Below, piece by piece: positions 37,443-46,646 of a stretch of 64,000 bases of DNA. The notes beneath the pieces were generated by a model. The model was not told the DNA's origin, did not search any database, and saw only the letters and a list, made by a program, of their open reading frames with translations. Each line of letters begins with the position of its first letter. The first letter of the stretch is position 1. The stretch comes from Ardenticatenaceae bacterium (GTDB lineage Bacteria; Chloroflexota; Anaerolineae; Promineifilales; Promineifilaceae), in contig JACKBV010000017.1 in NCBI GenBank assembly GCA_020634315.1, positions 29,284 through 93,283 on the forward strand, in the 5' to 3' direction. Both the position numbers and the translations under genes were made by a program.

Positions 37443-37853
37443 GGCCGCATTTTAACAAAGAATATCTATTTGCTGCACATCACTCACCAATTTATGACAT
37501 TTGCACAAAGAAACGGCCGTTTTCTTGATCTTTTGTGTCTTTGTCACAATTAAGAATGACTTTTGTCACCCAGAGACGTGTAATCTGTCACTGTCAGCCC
37601 AAATTCTCCCGTCTTACAATAACCAACGAAACGACAAATTGTGTACGTTTGCCGAACACCTGCACATTGGATAAGCGTTCGGCCGCCGTTCCAAACTTGG
37701 CATCACAGAACAATCTATTATGGGGGCATGGTCACTTATGTTGGTCATCAGTCATCAGTCATTCGTAATGGGCATGGGGTACTGCTACTGATCACTGATT
37801 ACTGATTACCGATAACCTGTGCCGTGCCCTCTCATCTTGTGAAGGAGTCGCTT
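37443..37853. other. Intergenic region upstream of nifJ
   Basis: About 400 bases with no gene. It holds AAGAAACGGCCGTTTTCTT (37509-37527), a dyad around one motif copy, and a stutter tract of CATCAGTCATCAGTCATTCG and CTGATCACTGATTACTGATTACCG units (37740-37812). The ribosome-binding site GAAGGAG is at 37840. No convincing promoter could be picked. Confidence 0.6.
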
Positions 37854-40800
37854 ATGACAAAACAAATGATCACCATTGATGGTAATGAAGCTTGTGCCCG
37901 CGTTGCGCACAAGATCAACGATGTCATCGCCATCTACCCCATTACCCCCTCTTCGCCCATGGGCGAATGGGCTGACCAATATTCTGCGGAAGGCCAGCCC
38001 AATATTTGGGGAGCTGTCCCCCTGGTTGTGGAAATGCAAGCCGAGGGTGGCGCAGCCGGTGCCGTGCACGGCTCTTTGCAGACGGGTGCGTTAACAACCA
38101 CCTTTACCGCTTCACAGGGCTTGCTGCTCATGATCCCCAACATGTACAAGATCGCCGGGGAATTAACCTCTACCGTATTTCATATAGCTGCTCGTTCCCT
38201 GGCTGCGCAAGCGCTCTCCATTTTTGGCGACCATTCTGATGTCATGGCTGCGCGTGGCACCGGTTTTGCCATGTTGTTCGGCAACTCCATTCAGGAAGTC
38301 ACAGACTTTGCCCTCATCTCATCAGCCGCCACATTGGAATCGCGTGTACCTTTCTTGCACATATTCGACGGGTTCCGCACTTCGCACGAGGTCAGCAAAA
38401 CTGAACTGCTCAGTGATGACATGCTGCGTGCCATGATCAACGATGATTTGGTGCGTGCACATCGCGCCCGTGGCCTCAGCCCAGACAATCCATTCATTCG
38501 CGGAACGGCACAAAACCCCGATGTTTATTTCCAGGCACGCGAAACGGTCAATCCATTTTACATGGCTGTGCCGGACATCGTACAAAACGCGATGGACAAG
38601 TTTGCCGAACTGACCGGACGCCAATACCAACTCTTTGATTATGTGGGTGCGCCGGATGCCGAACGTGTCATCGTTTTGATGGGTTCCGGTGCTGAAACAG
38701 CCCATGAAACAGTTGAATATCTGGCACAGCAAGGTGAGAAGGTTGGTTTGGTGAAGGTACGCCTGTATCGGCCGTTCCACGTAGATGCCTTCCTCAAAGC
38801 ATTGCCGCCAACCGTTAAAGCCATTGCCGCCCTCGACCGTACCAAGGAACCTGGCGCCACTGGCGAACCCCTGTATCAAGACATCATTGCTGCGCTTACC
38901 GAAGGTGTTGTCGAAGAAACAGCTCCCTTTGCTGTCATGCCCAAAGTGGTGGGCGGCCGTTACGGCCTTTCCTCGAAAGAGTTCACCCCCGGCATGGTCA
39001 AGGCTATCTTTGACGAATTGGCACAGCCAAAGCCGAAGAATCATTTCACCATCGGCATCAATGACGATGTAACCAACACCAGCCTGACCTGGGATCAAGA
39101 TTTTGACATTGAACCAGCCGACGTCGTACGCGCTGTCTTCTATGGCCTGGGTTCAGATGGTACAGTTGGTGCCAACAAAAACTCAATCAAGATTATTGGT
39201 GAGGATACGGACAACTACGCCCAAGGTTATTTTGACTATGACTCGAAAAAGTCTGGCTCAATGACCATCTCTTACCTGCGTTTTGGGCCACGGCCGATTC
39301 GCTCCACCTATAAAGTCTACACTGCCAACTTCGTGGCCTGTCACCAGTTTACATTCGTCGAAAGAATGGACGTTCTCAAGAAGGCTGCTCCTGGGGCCAC
39401 CTTCCTGCTCAACAGCCCATATGGGGCAGACGAAGTGTGGGATCATCTGCCACGTTCCATGCAGGAAACCATCATTAAAAAGAACCTCAAGTTTTATGTG
39501 ATGGATGCTCTGACCGTCGCCAGAGAAGCAGGCATGGGCAACCGTATTAACACGGTGATGCAGACGGCTTTCTTTGCCCTGAGCGGTGTGCTGCCCACAG
39601 AAGAGGCCATCAAGGCGATTAAATACGCCATTGAAAAGACCTATGGCAAACGTGGTGAAGCTGTTGTGCAGAAGAACTTTGAAGCTGTGGATGCCGCCTT
39701 GGATCACCTGTACAAGGTTGAAGTTCCCGCCGCAGTCACCAGTGAATTTGAACGGCCGTCAATCGTCTCCCCGTTAGCGCCAGAATTTGTGCGCTCGGTA
39801 ACGGCACGCATGATGGAAGGACAGGGCGACGAACTGCCCGTGAGTGCCATGCCAATTGATGGCACATACCCAACCGCAACGACCCAATGGGAAAAACGCA
39901 ACATCGCTACGGAAATTCCAGTTTGGGATCCGGATGTATGTATCCAATGCGGTAAGTGTGCCTTGGTTTGTCCGCACGGCGTTATCCGCGAGAAGATTTA
40001 CGAACCCGCGCTGCTGCAAAATGCACCGGAAACGTTCAAATCAGCTCCGGCACGCTTCAAAGAATTCAAAGATATGGTCTTCACGCTGCAAGTTGCGCCA
40101 GAAGATTGCACCGGTTGTAGCCTCTGCGTGGAAGTTTGCCCGGCAAAGAACAAGCAGCAACCGAAGTTCAAAGCAATCAACATGGAAGTACAACTGCCTC
40201 TGCGTGAACAAGAAGCCAGCAATTGGGACTTCTTCCTCACGCTGCCCGAAGTTGATCGGACGCAAATTCCGCTCAATCAGGTTAAGTATTCGCAGTTGTT
40301 GCAGCCATTGTTCGAGTTCTCTGGTGCTTGCGCTGGCTGTGGCGAAACACCCTACATCAAACTGTTGAGCCAGCTCTTTGGCGACCGCACCATTATTGCC
40401 AATGCTACCGGCTGCTCTTCAATCTATGGCGGTAACTTGCCAACCACGCCTTACACGGTCAATGCAGATGGGCGCGGCCCAGCCTGGTCAAACTCATTGT
40501 TTGAGGACAATGCGGAGTTTGGTTTGGGGATGCGCGTGGCGTTGGATCAGCGAGTTGACGCGGCAACCAACGTTTTGCGGCATATGGCGAATGCCATTGG
40601 CGGCGACCTGGCAAATGCGATTTTGTTTGCGGATCAGTTAACGGAAGCAGACATTCAGGCGCAGCGTGGCCGGGTGGCTGAATTGAAGCACCGCTTGCAA
40701 GAGATGTTGGCAAGTGCAGAGACTGTGGCCGAATGGAAACCTGACCTGGAGAACCTGCTGAGCATGGCGGATATCTTTGTGAAGAAGGATGTCTGGATTG

Positions 40801-41453
40801 TCGGTGGTGATGGTTGGGCATATGACATTGGCTATGGTGGTCTGGATCATGTGTTGGCTTCGGGTCGTAACGTGAATGTGTTGGTGTTGGATACGGAAGT
40901 GTATTCCAATACAGGTGGACAGATGTCCAAGGCGACACCGCGTGGGGCAGTGGCGAAGTTTGCTGCGGCTGGCAAGCCATTGGCGAAGAAAGACCTGGGT
41001 ATGCTGGCAATTAGCTATGGCAATATCTATGTGGCACGCGTGGCGTATGGCGCTAATGATGCACAGATGATTCGTGCGTTCATGGAAGCGGAAGCGTATG
41101 ATGGCCCATCGCTGATTCTGGCTTACAGCCATTGTATTGCACACGGGTATGATTTGAAATATGGGTTGGAGCAGCAGGATGCGGCCGTTTCTAGTGGTTA
41201 TTGGCCGTTGTTCCGTTACAACCCAGACCTGGAAATGCAAGGGAAGAACCCCTTCCAGCTTGATTCGCGTGCGCCGAAGCTCCCATTGGAGAAGTACATT
41301 TATCGTGAAGGGCGCTATCGGATGTTGACGCAAAGCCATCCTGAGCGGGCAGAAAAGCTGTTGAAGCTGGCTGAAGCTGACGTGAAAGCGCGTTGGGAAA
41401 CGTATGCCGAAATGGCAGCGCGTCCCGCGAAAAACGGGAACGGCCAGGGGTAA
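37854..41453 (+). CDS. nifJ: Pyruvate:ferredoxin (flavodoxin) oxidoreductase
   Basis: 1199 residues, the single-chain homodimeric form. The ATG at 37854 follows GAAGGAGTCGCTT. Domains: pyruvate-binding domains I-III (IYPITPSSPMGEWADQYSAE; GDHSDVMAARGTGFAML), two [4Fe-4S] clusters in CIQCGKCALVCPHGVI and CTGCSLCVEVCPAKN, and the TPP domain with GACAGCGETPYIKLLSQLFG, GDGWAYDIGYGGLDHVLASG and VLDTEVYSNTGGQMSKATPR. It converts pyruvate and CoA to acetyl-CoA with reduced ferredoxin or flavodoxin, showing anaerobic or facultative metabolism. It has only one exact ACGGCCGT, far fewer than its neighbours. A hairpin separates it from the DHOD-like gene, a known frequent partner. Confidence 0.96.
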   Translation: MTKQMITIDGNEACARVAHKINDVIAIYPITPSSPMGEWADQYSAEGQPNIWGAVPLVVEMQAEGGAAGAVHGSLQTGALTTTFTASQGLLLMIPNMYKIAGELTSTVFHIAARSLAAQALSIFGDHSDVMAARGTGFAMLFGNSIQEVTDFALISSAATLESRVPFLHIFDGFRTSHEVSKTELLSDDMLRAMINDDLVRAHRARGLSPDNPFIRGTAQNPDVYFQARETVNPFYMAVPDIVQNAMDKFAELTGRQYQLFDYVGAPDAERVIVLMGSGAETAHETVEYLAQQGEKVGLVKVRLYRPFHVDAFLKALPPTVKAIAALDRTKEPGATGEPLYQDIIAALTEGVVEETAPFAVMPKVVGGRYGLSSKEFTPGMVKAIFDELAQPKPKNHFTIGINDDVTNTSLTWDQDFDIEPADVVRAVFYGLGSDGTVGANKNSIKIIGEDTDNYAQGYFDYDSKKSGSMTISYLRFGPRPIRSTYKVYTANFVACHQFTFVERMDVLKKAAPGATFLLNSPYGADEVWDHLPRSMQETIIKKNLKFYVMDALTVAREAGMGNRINTVMQTAFFALSGVLPTEEAIKAIKYAIEKTYGKRGEAVVQKNFEAVDAALDHLYKVEVPAAVTSEFERPSIVSPLAPEFVRSVTARMMEGQGDELPVSAMPIDGTYPTATTQWEKRNIATEIPVWDPDVCIQCGKCALVCPHGVIREKIYEPALLQNAPETFKSAPARFKEFKDMVFTLQVAPEDCTGCSLCVEVCPAKNKQQPKFKAINMEVQLPLREQEASNWDFFLTLPEVDRTQIPLNQVKYSQLLQPLFEFSGACAGCGETPYIKLLSQLFGDRTIIANATGCSSIYGGNLPTTPYTVNADGRGPAWSNSLFEDNAEFGLGMRVALDQRVDAATNVLRHMANAIGGDLANAILFADQLTEADIQAQRGRVAELKHRLQEMLASAETVAEWKPDLENLLSMADIFVKKDVWIVGGDGWAYDIGYGGLDHVLASGRNVNVLVLDTEVYSNTGGQMSKATPRGAVAKFAAAGKPLAKKDLGMLAISYGNIYVARVAYGANDAQMIRAFMEAEAYDGPSLILAYSHCIAHGYDLKYGLEQQDAAVSSGYWPLFRYNPDLEMQGKNPFQLDSRAPKLPLEKYIYREGRYRMLTQSHPERAEKLLKLAEADVKARWETYAEMAARPAKNGNGQG

Positions 41454-41466
41454 AGATGAATTAAGT

Positions 41467-41500
41467 AAACGGCACAAGCCAGAAAAAGCTTGTGCCGTTT
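41467..41500 (+). terminator. Hairpin between nifJ and the DHOD-like gene
   Basis: AAACGGCACAAGC, eight bases, GCTTGTGCCGTTT then ATAT: a 13-base perfect stem starting 14 bases after the nifJ stop and ending just before the next binding site (AGGAGA). It could attenuate rather than fully block read-through. Confidence 0.65.
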
Positions 41501-41516
41501 ATATAGGAGATTGAAC

Positions 41517-42521
41517 ATGGACTTGAGAACAACTTATCTCGGATTGGATTTGAAAAACCCGCTTGTTCCTTCATCTTCCCCGTTGACGCGCTCGCTGGAC
41601 AGCTTGCGCCGGATGGAGGATGCAGGCGCATCCGCCGTGGTTTTGTACTCTTTGTTTGAGGAACAAATCACGTTGGAAAGCGAAATGCTGAATCATTATC
41701 TGACGCAGGGCATCGAGAGTTTCCCGGAAGCGTTGAGCTATTTCCCAGAAGCGGCTGAATATCACACTGGGCCAGACGGATACCTGGAGCATCTGGCACG
41801 GGCGAAGCGGTCATTGGAGATTCCGGTGATTGCCAGCTTGAATGGTGTTTCTACCGGTGGTTGGGTGAATTACGCCAAGAAGATTGAAGAGGCTGGAGCG
41901 GATGCGCTGGAACTGAATATGTATTATTTGCCAACGGATGTGAATTTGAACAGCACGGAAGTTGAGCAAATTTACCTGGATGTTTTGCAAGATGTGAAGG
42001 CTTCGGTGAATATCCCGGTGGCGATGAAGTTAAGCCCATATTTTAGCGCATTGGCGAATATGGCGAAGCGGCTGTCGGATGCGGGTGCTGATGGGTTGGT
42101 GATGTTTAATCGCTTTTATCAACCCGACCTGGACCCGGAGAACCTGGAAGTGGTGCCCCATCTGGTGCTGAGTAACTCGAATGAGATGCGGCTGCCGCTG
42201 CGTTGGATTGCGATTTTATACGGCCGTATCACCGCCGACCTCGCCCTGACAACTGGTGTTCACACGGTTGAAGACGTGGTGAAAGGGATCATGGCTGGCG
42301 CTTCCGTCACGATGATGGCTTCTGTCCTCTTGCAAAATGGCGCCGAGTATGTCGGCAAACTGCTGGCAGACCTGGAACAATGGCTGACAGCCTATGAATA
42401 CGAGTCGTTGACGCAAATGAAAGGCAGTTTGAGCCAGATCAACGTCGCTGAACCGGCGGCCTTTGAGCGTGCAAACTACATGCGTGTTTTGAGTTCGTAT
42501 TCGCGTGAAGCGTTTAATTAG
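41517..42521 (+). CDS. Dihydroorotate dehydrogenase-like flavoprotein
   Basis: 334 residues from ATG 41517 (ATAGGAGATTGAAC before it). A TIM-barrel FMN-binding fold: DLRTTYLGLDLKNPLVPSSS, IPVIASLNGVSTGGWVNYAK, IPVAMKLSPYFSALANMAKR and GADGLVMFNRFYQPDLD. It lacks the complete set of class 1/2 PyrD catalytic residues as far as I can see, and this family is generally found next to nifJ rather than in pyrimidine operons. A redox partner or accessory role for the pyruvate oxidoreductase is inferred from that. A strong terminator follows. Confidence 0.85.
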   Translation: MDLRTTYLGLDLKNPLVPSSSPLTRSLDSLRRMEDAGASAVVLYSLFEEQITLESEMLNHYLTQGIESFPEALSYFPEAAEYHTGPDGYLEHLARAKRSLEIPVIASLNGVSTGGWVNYAKKIEEAGADALELNMYYLPTDVNLNSTEVEQIYLDVLQDVKASVNIPVAMKLSPYFSALANMAKRLSDAGADGLVMFNRFYQPDLDPENLEVVPHLVLSNSNEMRLPLRWIAILYGRITADLALTTGVHTVEDVVKGIMAGASVTMMASVLLQNGAEYVGKLLADLEQWLTAYEYESLTQMKGSLSQINVAEPAAFERANYMRVLSSYSREAFN

Positions 42522-42543
42522 GTAATAAGAAATTTAGTGCAAT

Positions 42544-42580
42544 AAAAAAAGAGCCGGTATGCGCTACCGGCTCTTTTTTT
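42544..42580. terminator. Bidirectional rho-independent terminator
   Basis: AAAAAAAGAGCCGGTA, five bases, TACCGGCTCTTTTTTT: a stem with A and T runs on both sides, serving the plus-strand DHOD-like gene (stop 42521) and the minus-strand regulator gene (stop 42582). Confidence 0.93.
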
Positions 42581-43298
42581 ATTGTATGGCCTGGAATGTG
42601 TATCCCGTTCCCCTTTCAGAAACGATGTATGGGGGCAGGGATTTATCTTCAATCTTGCGCCGCAGCCGGTGCATGTGGACATGCAGCCGATCTTCGTAGG
42701 CGGGTTCCAGGGGCCAAAGCCGGCGCAAAATGAAATCGGTGGTTACTGTGCGGCCGGCGCTGCGCATCAGGATGTAGAGGAGTTTTGTCTCGGTGGGGGT
42801 GAGGGAGACGGCTTCGCCGTTGATGATGACTTGCCGTTTGGGGAAATCGACCATGAGGCGTTGATCAACTTGGGTGATGGGTTCGAGTGTGTAGGCGAAA
42901 TCGCCAATGCGACGCAGGACGCGCTGCACGCGTGCGCCTAATTCGCCGGGGCTGAATGGTTTGACGATGTAATCTTCGGCGTATTTTTCTAACCCTTCAA
43001 TGACGGTTTCTTCGTCGTTAACGGCCGTTAACATGACGACCGGCAAATCACAAAATTGGTGAATGGTACGACAAAATTCAAAGCCGCTCATACCCGGCGG
43101 CATGTGGAAATCGACAATGGCAAGGTGGGGGAGGCCAACCTTCGTGATAAGCTCAAGCGCTTCCTCGCCAGAGGTGGCCGTGACCACTTTATAATCAAAC
43201 TGTTCTAATGTGTGCTGCACCAAACGTAGCGTGTATAAGTTATCATCAACGATGAGAATTTTATGCTGTTGGTACTCCGGATCAATCTGGGAATCCAT
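42579..43298 (-). CDS. OmpR-family response regulator, orphan A
   Basis: 239 residues from ATG 43298 (GAGGCTTAATT before it). Receiver domain: ILIVDDNLYTLRLVQ (acidic pair), phospho-acceptor Asp in HLAIVDFHMPPGMSG, Thr in VVMLTAVNDE, Lys in YIVKPFSPGEL. Winged-helix DNA-binding domain: VSLTPTETKLLYILMRSAGR, TTDFILRRLWPLEPAYEDRL and RRKIEDKSLPPYIVSERGTGY. The protein should bind DNA when phosphorylated. No kinase gene adjoins. It is a close paralogue of the gene at 43690 (about two-thirds identical by eye). Confidence 0.95.
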   Translation of the reverse strand: MDSQIDPEYQQHKILIVDDNLYTLRLVQHTLEQFDYKVVTATSGEEALELITKVGLPHLAIVDFHMPPGMSGFEFCRTIHQFCDLPVVMLTAVNDEETVIEGLEKYAEDYIVKPFSPGELGARVQRVLRRIGDFAYTLEPITQVDQRLMVDFPKRQVIINGEAVSLTPTETKLLYILMRSAGRTVTTDFILRRLWPLEPAYEDRLHVHMHRLRRKIEDKSLPPYIVSERGTGYTFQAIQ

Positions 43299-43689
43299 AA
43301 TTAAGCCTCGAAATTTGATAATCGCTCTTATAACCAAGGTTCATTATAAGCATAGAAAAACAACACATCAACACAAGTTTAGCCCGACCAGCCATTTCAA
43401 ACAGGATTTTTACAAGCCCGTCTTGCTAAAATGGATGAATGAATTTTGACTACAGCAAAGTAGACATAACCTTTCAGTTGATTAGACAATAACATGTCTT
43501 ATTGTCTAATCAATGCGGCGTTTTTTAATTTATAAGCTGACATCCAATACACGGTAACTGAGGTGCTTGTTTGTCTCAGTGGACAGATGGAAATAGTGGG
43601 GGAGTATACGTGAAAACGAACTTCCTGGAGATTGTAATCAAAACACGCGTTTCGGGAAATAAACCTCTGGAAGATTGTTTTCAGACAAA
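43299..43689. other. Region between the two response-regulator genes with a 15-base inverted repeat
   Basis: About 390 AT-rich bases without a convincing gene. The main feature is TTGATTAGACAATAA (43478-43492) and TTATTGTCTAATCAA (43499-43513), a perfect 15-base dyad around CATGTC. No T run is present, so a protein-binding site or RNA structure is more likely than a plain terminator. It sits 180 bases upstream of orphan regulator A. Confidence 0.7.
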
Positions 43690-44415
43690 TCAGGCTCCAT
43701 TACGTGCGCCATCTCCCATAAAGGTATATCCAATGCCTCTCTCGGAGACAATGTAACGAGGGTGCGCAGGTGTTTTTTCTATTTTGCGGCGCAAACGATG
43801 TACATAAACGCGTAGTCGGTCTTCTTGTGCCAGCTCTAAAGGCCAAAGCCGCTGCAAGATAAAGTCTGATGTGACTGTGCGACCGGCGTTGCGCATTAAA
43901 ATATAGAGTAGTTTTGCTTCTGTTGGTGTCAGGGTGATGGATTCTCCATCTAGATAAATTTGTTTGCCTGGGAAGTCAACTTGTAAATGTTTGTCTACTT
44001 TTGTTAGTGGGTCGAGCGTGTAAGCGAAATCGCCTACACGACGCAAAACGCGCCGTACTCTGGCTACCAGTTCGGCGGCGTGAAATGGCTTGGTTACGTA
44101 ATCTTCTGCGTATTGTTCGATGGCCTGGACGATGGTTTGTTCTTCGTCTACGGCCGTTAACATGATAATCGGTAAATCACTAAAGGCATGCACTGCATCG
44201 CAAAACTCAAATCCATCCATACCCGGCGGCATATTAATGTCCACAATAGCCAGGTGAGGCAGCCCAAAGCGTTTAATGTGCTCAATGGCGTCTTCGCCTG
44301 ATGCGGCCGTTGACACATCAAAGCCACCTCCATGCAATGCCCTCTCAACCATGCGCAAAATGAGAGGGCTATCATCGACAACCAGGATGCGATATGATAA
44401 AGACATATCTTCCAT
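43690..44415 (-). CDS. OmpR-family response regulator, orphan B
   Basis: 241 residues (ATG 44415; a second ATG at 44406 is possible). Receiver: ILVVDDSPLILRMVERALHG, Asp in HLAIVDINMPPGMDGFEFCD, IIMLTAVDEEQT, YVTKPFHAAELVARVRRVLR. DNA-binding wing: ITLTPTEAKLLYILMRNAGR, SDFILQRLWPLELAQEDRLR and RYIVSERGIGYTF. It shares with orphan A the unusual segment DFAYTL(D/E)P.T.VD....VDFP(G/K)(K/R)Q before the DNA-binding part. Tandem duplication is the simplest origin. The ACGGCCGT copy lies at the same codons (LTAV) in both genes. Confidence 0.95.
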   Translation of the reverse strand: MEDMSLSYRILVVDDSPLILRMVERALHGGGFDVSTAASGEDAIEHIKRFGLPHLAIVDINMPPGMDGFEFCDAVHAFSDLPIIMLTAVDEEQTIVQAIEQYAEDYVTKPFHAAELVARVRRVLRRVGDFAYTLDPLTKVDKHLQVDFPGKQIYLDGESITLTPTEAKLLYILMRNAGRTVTSDFILQRLWPLELAQEDRLRVYVHRLRRKIEKTPAHPRYIVSERGIGYTFMGDGARNGA

Positions 44416-44760
44416 CTCTTTATGCTAATCCTATAATTTGTACAATGTTAAGCGCGCGTTCATGATAAAGCGTTTTGATGTGGGGGCAATGATGCACGTT
44501 ATAAAGCTCCACAAACAGGCGAGAAGATTTGTCATTTTGATGAAGAAGGCAGCAATTTGCATCTTCTAACCTGGTGACAATTTTAGCAAACACACCCCGT
44601 TTACTCAACTATCCCTGTGAAACTGTCGTGTTGGGCCGGGGCCGCCATCTCTTTGCAGAAGGCTTTTTCTCATAAAAGGAAACGGCCGTTTCTCGTTTCC
44701 CTCTTCCCACGTTATAATTTTCTCCGCTGAAATACATTTCTATTTTGAGGTGACACATTC
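44416..44760. other. Divergent intergenic region, orphan regulator B / M16 protease
   Basis: About 345 bases. A minus-strand frame of 62 codons (44608-44420, TTG start) ends five bases before regulator B; it has weak start signals and no recognisable domain, so I do not call it a gene. One ACGGCCGT (44683) and a TATAAT box lie on the M16 side. Confidence 0.6.
44713..44718 (+). promoter_or_regulatory. -10 box upstream of the M16 protease gene
   Basis: A perfect TATAAT 43 bases before the ATG at 44761. No consensus -35 is seen at 16-18 bases; the region there is the flank of an ACGGCCGT copy (GGAAACGGCCGTTTCTCG). Confidence 0.45.
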
Positions 44761-46059
44761 ATGTCAACAACCCAACCTGTGACAAAAACCATCCTAGACA
44801 ACGGCCTGACCGTTGTGACCAAAGAGATGCACCACGCGCCCGTTGCCAGCTTCATGATCTGGTACCGGGTTGGCAGCCGTCACGAAATACCCGGCATCAC
44901 CGGTATTTCCCATTGGGTTGAACACATGATGTTCAAAGGAACCCCCAATTTCCCCGGCAGCGAATTGGATCGCATGATTTCGCGTGAGGGCGGGCATTGG
45001 AATGCCTTCACCTGGCTCGATTTCACAGCTTATTACGAAACAATGCCCTCAAATCGCATTGACCTGGCGCTGCGCCTGGAAGCAGATCGGATGACCAACA
45101 CGATCATGGAAGCAGACGAGGTGGAATCTGAGCGGAATGTCATTTTGTCGGAGCGGGGCATGTATGAGAATGATCCCCGTTTTCGCTTGAGTGAAGAGTT
45201 AACGGCCGTTGCCTTTCGCGTTCACCCGTACCATCACGAAGTAATTGGCGACGAAGCAGATTTGCACGTCATGACACGCGACGATTTGTACCATCATTAT
45301 CGGCGCTACTACGTGCCAAACAACGCCATTGCCGTCGTCGTTGGCGATTTTGACACAGAGGCAATGTTGGCACGCGTACAAAACTTGTTTGGCATGATTC
45401 CTGCCGGAGCAGCCACGACACCAGTACACCGCCAGGAGCCAGCGCAGCGCGGCGAACGGCGCGTCGCGCTCAGCGGCCCTGGCGATGCCGCTTACCTCAC
45501 CTTTGCCTACAAAATACCGGGGGCGGCGCATCCTGATTATTTTGCGCTGGCCTTGTTGAATGCCGCTTTTGCCGGAGGCAGCAGCCTGGGCATGTTTGGC
45601 GGCGGCGGCACCAATAAAAGCTCGCGCCTCTACAAGGCATTGGTGGACACGGAACTGGCCGCGGCTGCTTTTGGCAGCCTGGAACCCACGATTGATCCAT
45701 TTTTGTACACATTGCACGCGGTGGCGCGACACGGCCGTTCCCTGGCCGATGTCGAGGCTGCCCTTGAGGCTGAACTGGCGCGTCTGGCGGCCATGCCTGT
45801 CACGCAAACTGAATTAGACCGCGCCTTGAAACGCGCGAAAGCGGAGTTTGTGTTGGCCGGGGAAAGCATTACCGGGCAGGCACAGTTGTTGGGTCTGGCA
45901 GAGGCGGTAATTGGCGATTATCGCTGGTTTGAAACTGTGCTAGAGCGCATCCACGCCGTCACACTCGACGACATTGAACGAGTCCGCCAGACCTATTTGC
46001 ATAAGAATAATCGCACCGTTGGCTGGTACGAACCGACTGAAGAAGAAGAGGTGGCGTAG
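44761..46059 (+). CDS. M16-family zinc metallopeptidase, active subunit
   Basis: 432 residues. The inverted zinc motif HWVEH (H51, E54, H55) and the distal Glu in EVESERNVILSERG give a complete catalytic site. Opening TKTILDNGLTVVTKEMHHAP and the second M16 domain (RVALSGPGDAAYLTFAYKIP) match processing-peptidase-like single-chain bacterial M16B proteins. Such enzymes degrade or trim peptides inside a clam-shell dimer. The catalytically dead paralogue at 48461 is the probable partner. GAGG lies nine bases before the ATG. Confidence 0.93.
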   Translation: MSTTQPVTKTILDNGLTVVTKEMHHAPVASFMIWYRVGSRHEIPGITGISHWVEHMMFKGTPNFPGSELDRMISREGGHWNAFTWLDFTAYYETMPSNRIDLALRLEADRMTNTIMEADEVESERNVILSERGMYENDPRFRLSEELTAVAFRVHPYHHEVIGDEADLHVMTRDDLYHHYRRYYVPNNAIAVVVGDFDTEAMLARVQNLFGMIPAGAATTPVHRQEPAQRGERRVALSGPGDAAYLTFAYKIPGAAHPDYFALALLNAAFAGGSSLGMFGGGGTNKSSRLYKALVDTELAAAAFGSLEPTIDPFLYTLHAVARHGRSLADVEAALEAELARLAAMPVTQTELDRALKRAKAEFVLAGESITGQAQLLGLAEAVIGDYRWFETVLERIHAVTLDDIERVRQTYLHKNNRTVGWYEPTEEEEVA

Positions 46060-46062
46060 CCG

Positions 46063-46593
46063 GTGAAGCGATTTTATCTGTTGTGGGGCGTTGTCTGGCT
46101 GTTGGTGGGATGTGGAGGGCAGCCAGTGCTGACGCCAACGGCCGTTTCTTCCCCTGCGCTCCCCGCGCCCTCAGCGACAGTCGCTTCCGTGACCACGACA
46201 ACAGCGGCCAATGCCGATGTCCTTTTTGTGCGGGCCGTGCAGGATGCTGCCGGTTCCTGGACATTTCAGGTGACGGTGACACATCCTGATACAGGCTGGG
46301 ATGATTATGCAGATGGTTGGGATGTGCTGCTGCCCGATGGAACTATTCTCAAGCCTGATCCAAACAGCCCGTTTACTCGTTTGTTGACCCATCCCCACGA
46401 AACTGAACAGCCATTTACGCGCAGTCAGGGCGGCCTGATTGTTCCTGAGGGCACGGATGCTGTGCGCGTGCGTGCCCATGATTTGCTGGATGGTTTTGGT
46501 GGGCAGGAGATTGTGTTGGATTGGACGGGGGTGGCTGCGGAAACGGCCGTTTCCACCGCACAATACGAAGTCATACCATACACCGGAGAGTAA
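46063..46593 (+). CDS. Putative lipoprotein of unknown function
   Basis: 176 residues from a GTG three bases after the protease stop. MKRFYLLWGVVWLLVGCGG is a lipoprotein signal (Cys about 17). A Pro/Thr/Ala linker reaches about 50; the rest (DVLFVRAVQDAAGSWTFQVT, TGWDDYADGWDVLLPDGT, GLIVPEGTDAVRVRAHDLLD) is a beta-rich domain without a family I can name. It is coupled to the M16 gene and precedes the ClC gene, so co-expression is expected. The peptide ETAVSTAQY near the end comes from an ACGGCCGT copy. Confidence 0.75.
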   Translation: MKRFYLLWGVVWLLVGCGGQPVLTPTAVSSPALPAPSATVASVTTTTAANADVLFVRAVQDAAGSWTFQVTVTHPDTGWDDYADGWDVLLPDGTILKPDPNSPFTRLLTHPHETEQPFTRSQGGLIVPEGTDAVRVRAHDLLDGFGGQEIVLDWTGVAAETAVSTAQYEVIPYTGE

Positions 46594-46646
46594 TGCGCAT
46601 CTCCGGAAAGTTGTAGCTAACAATAGAATAGCGTAGAGGATTTGTT

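Noticed and set aside
44420..44608. 62-codon minus-strand frame just upstream of orphan regulator B
   Set aside because: TTG start with a weak binding site, no recognisable domain and odd composition; kept only as a note in the intergenic entry.
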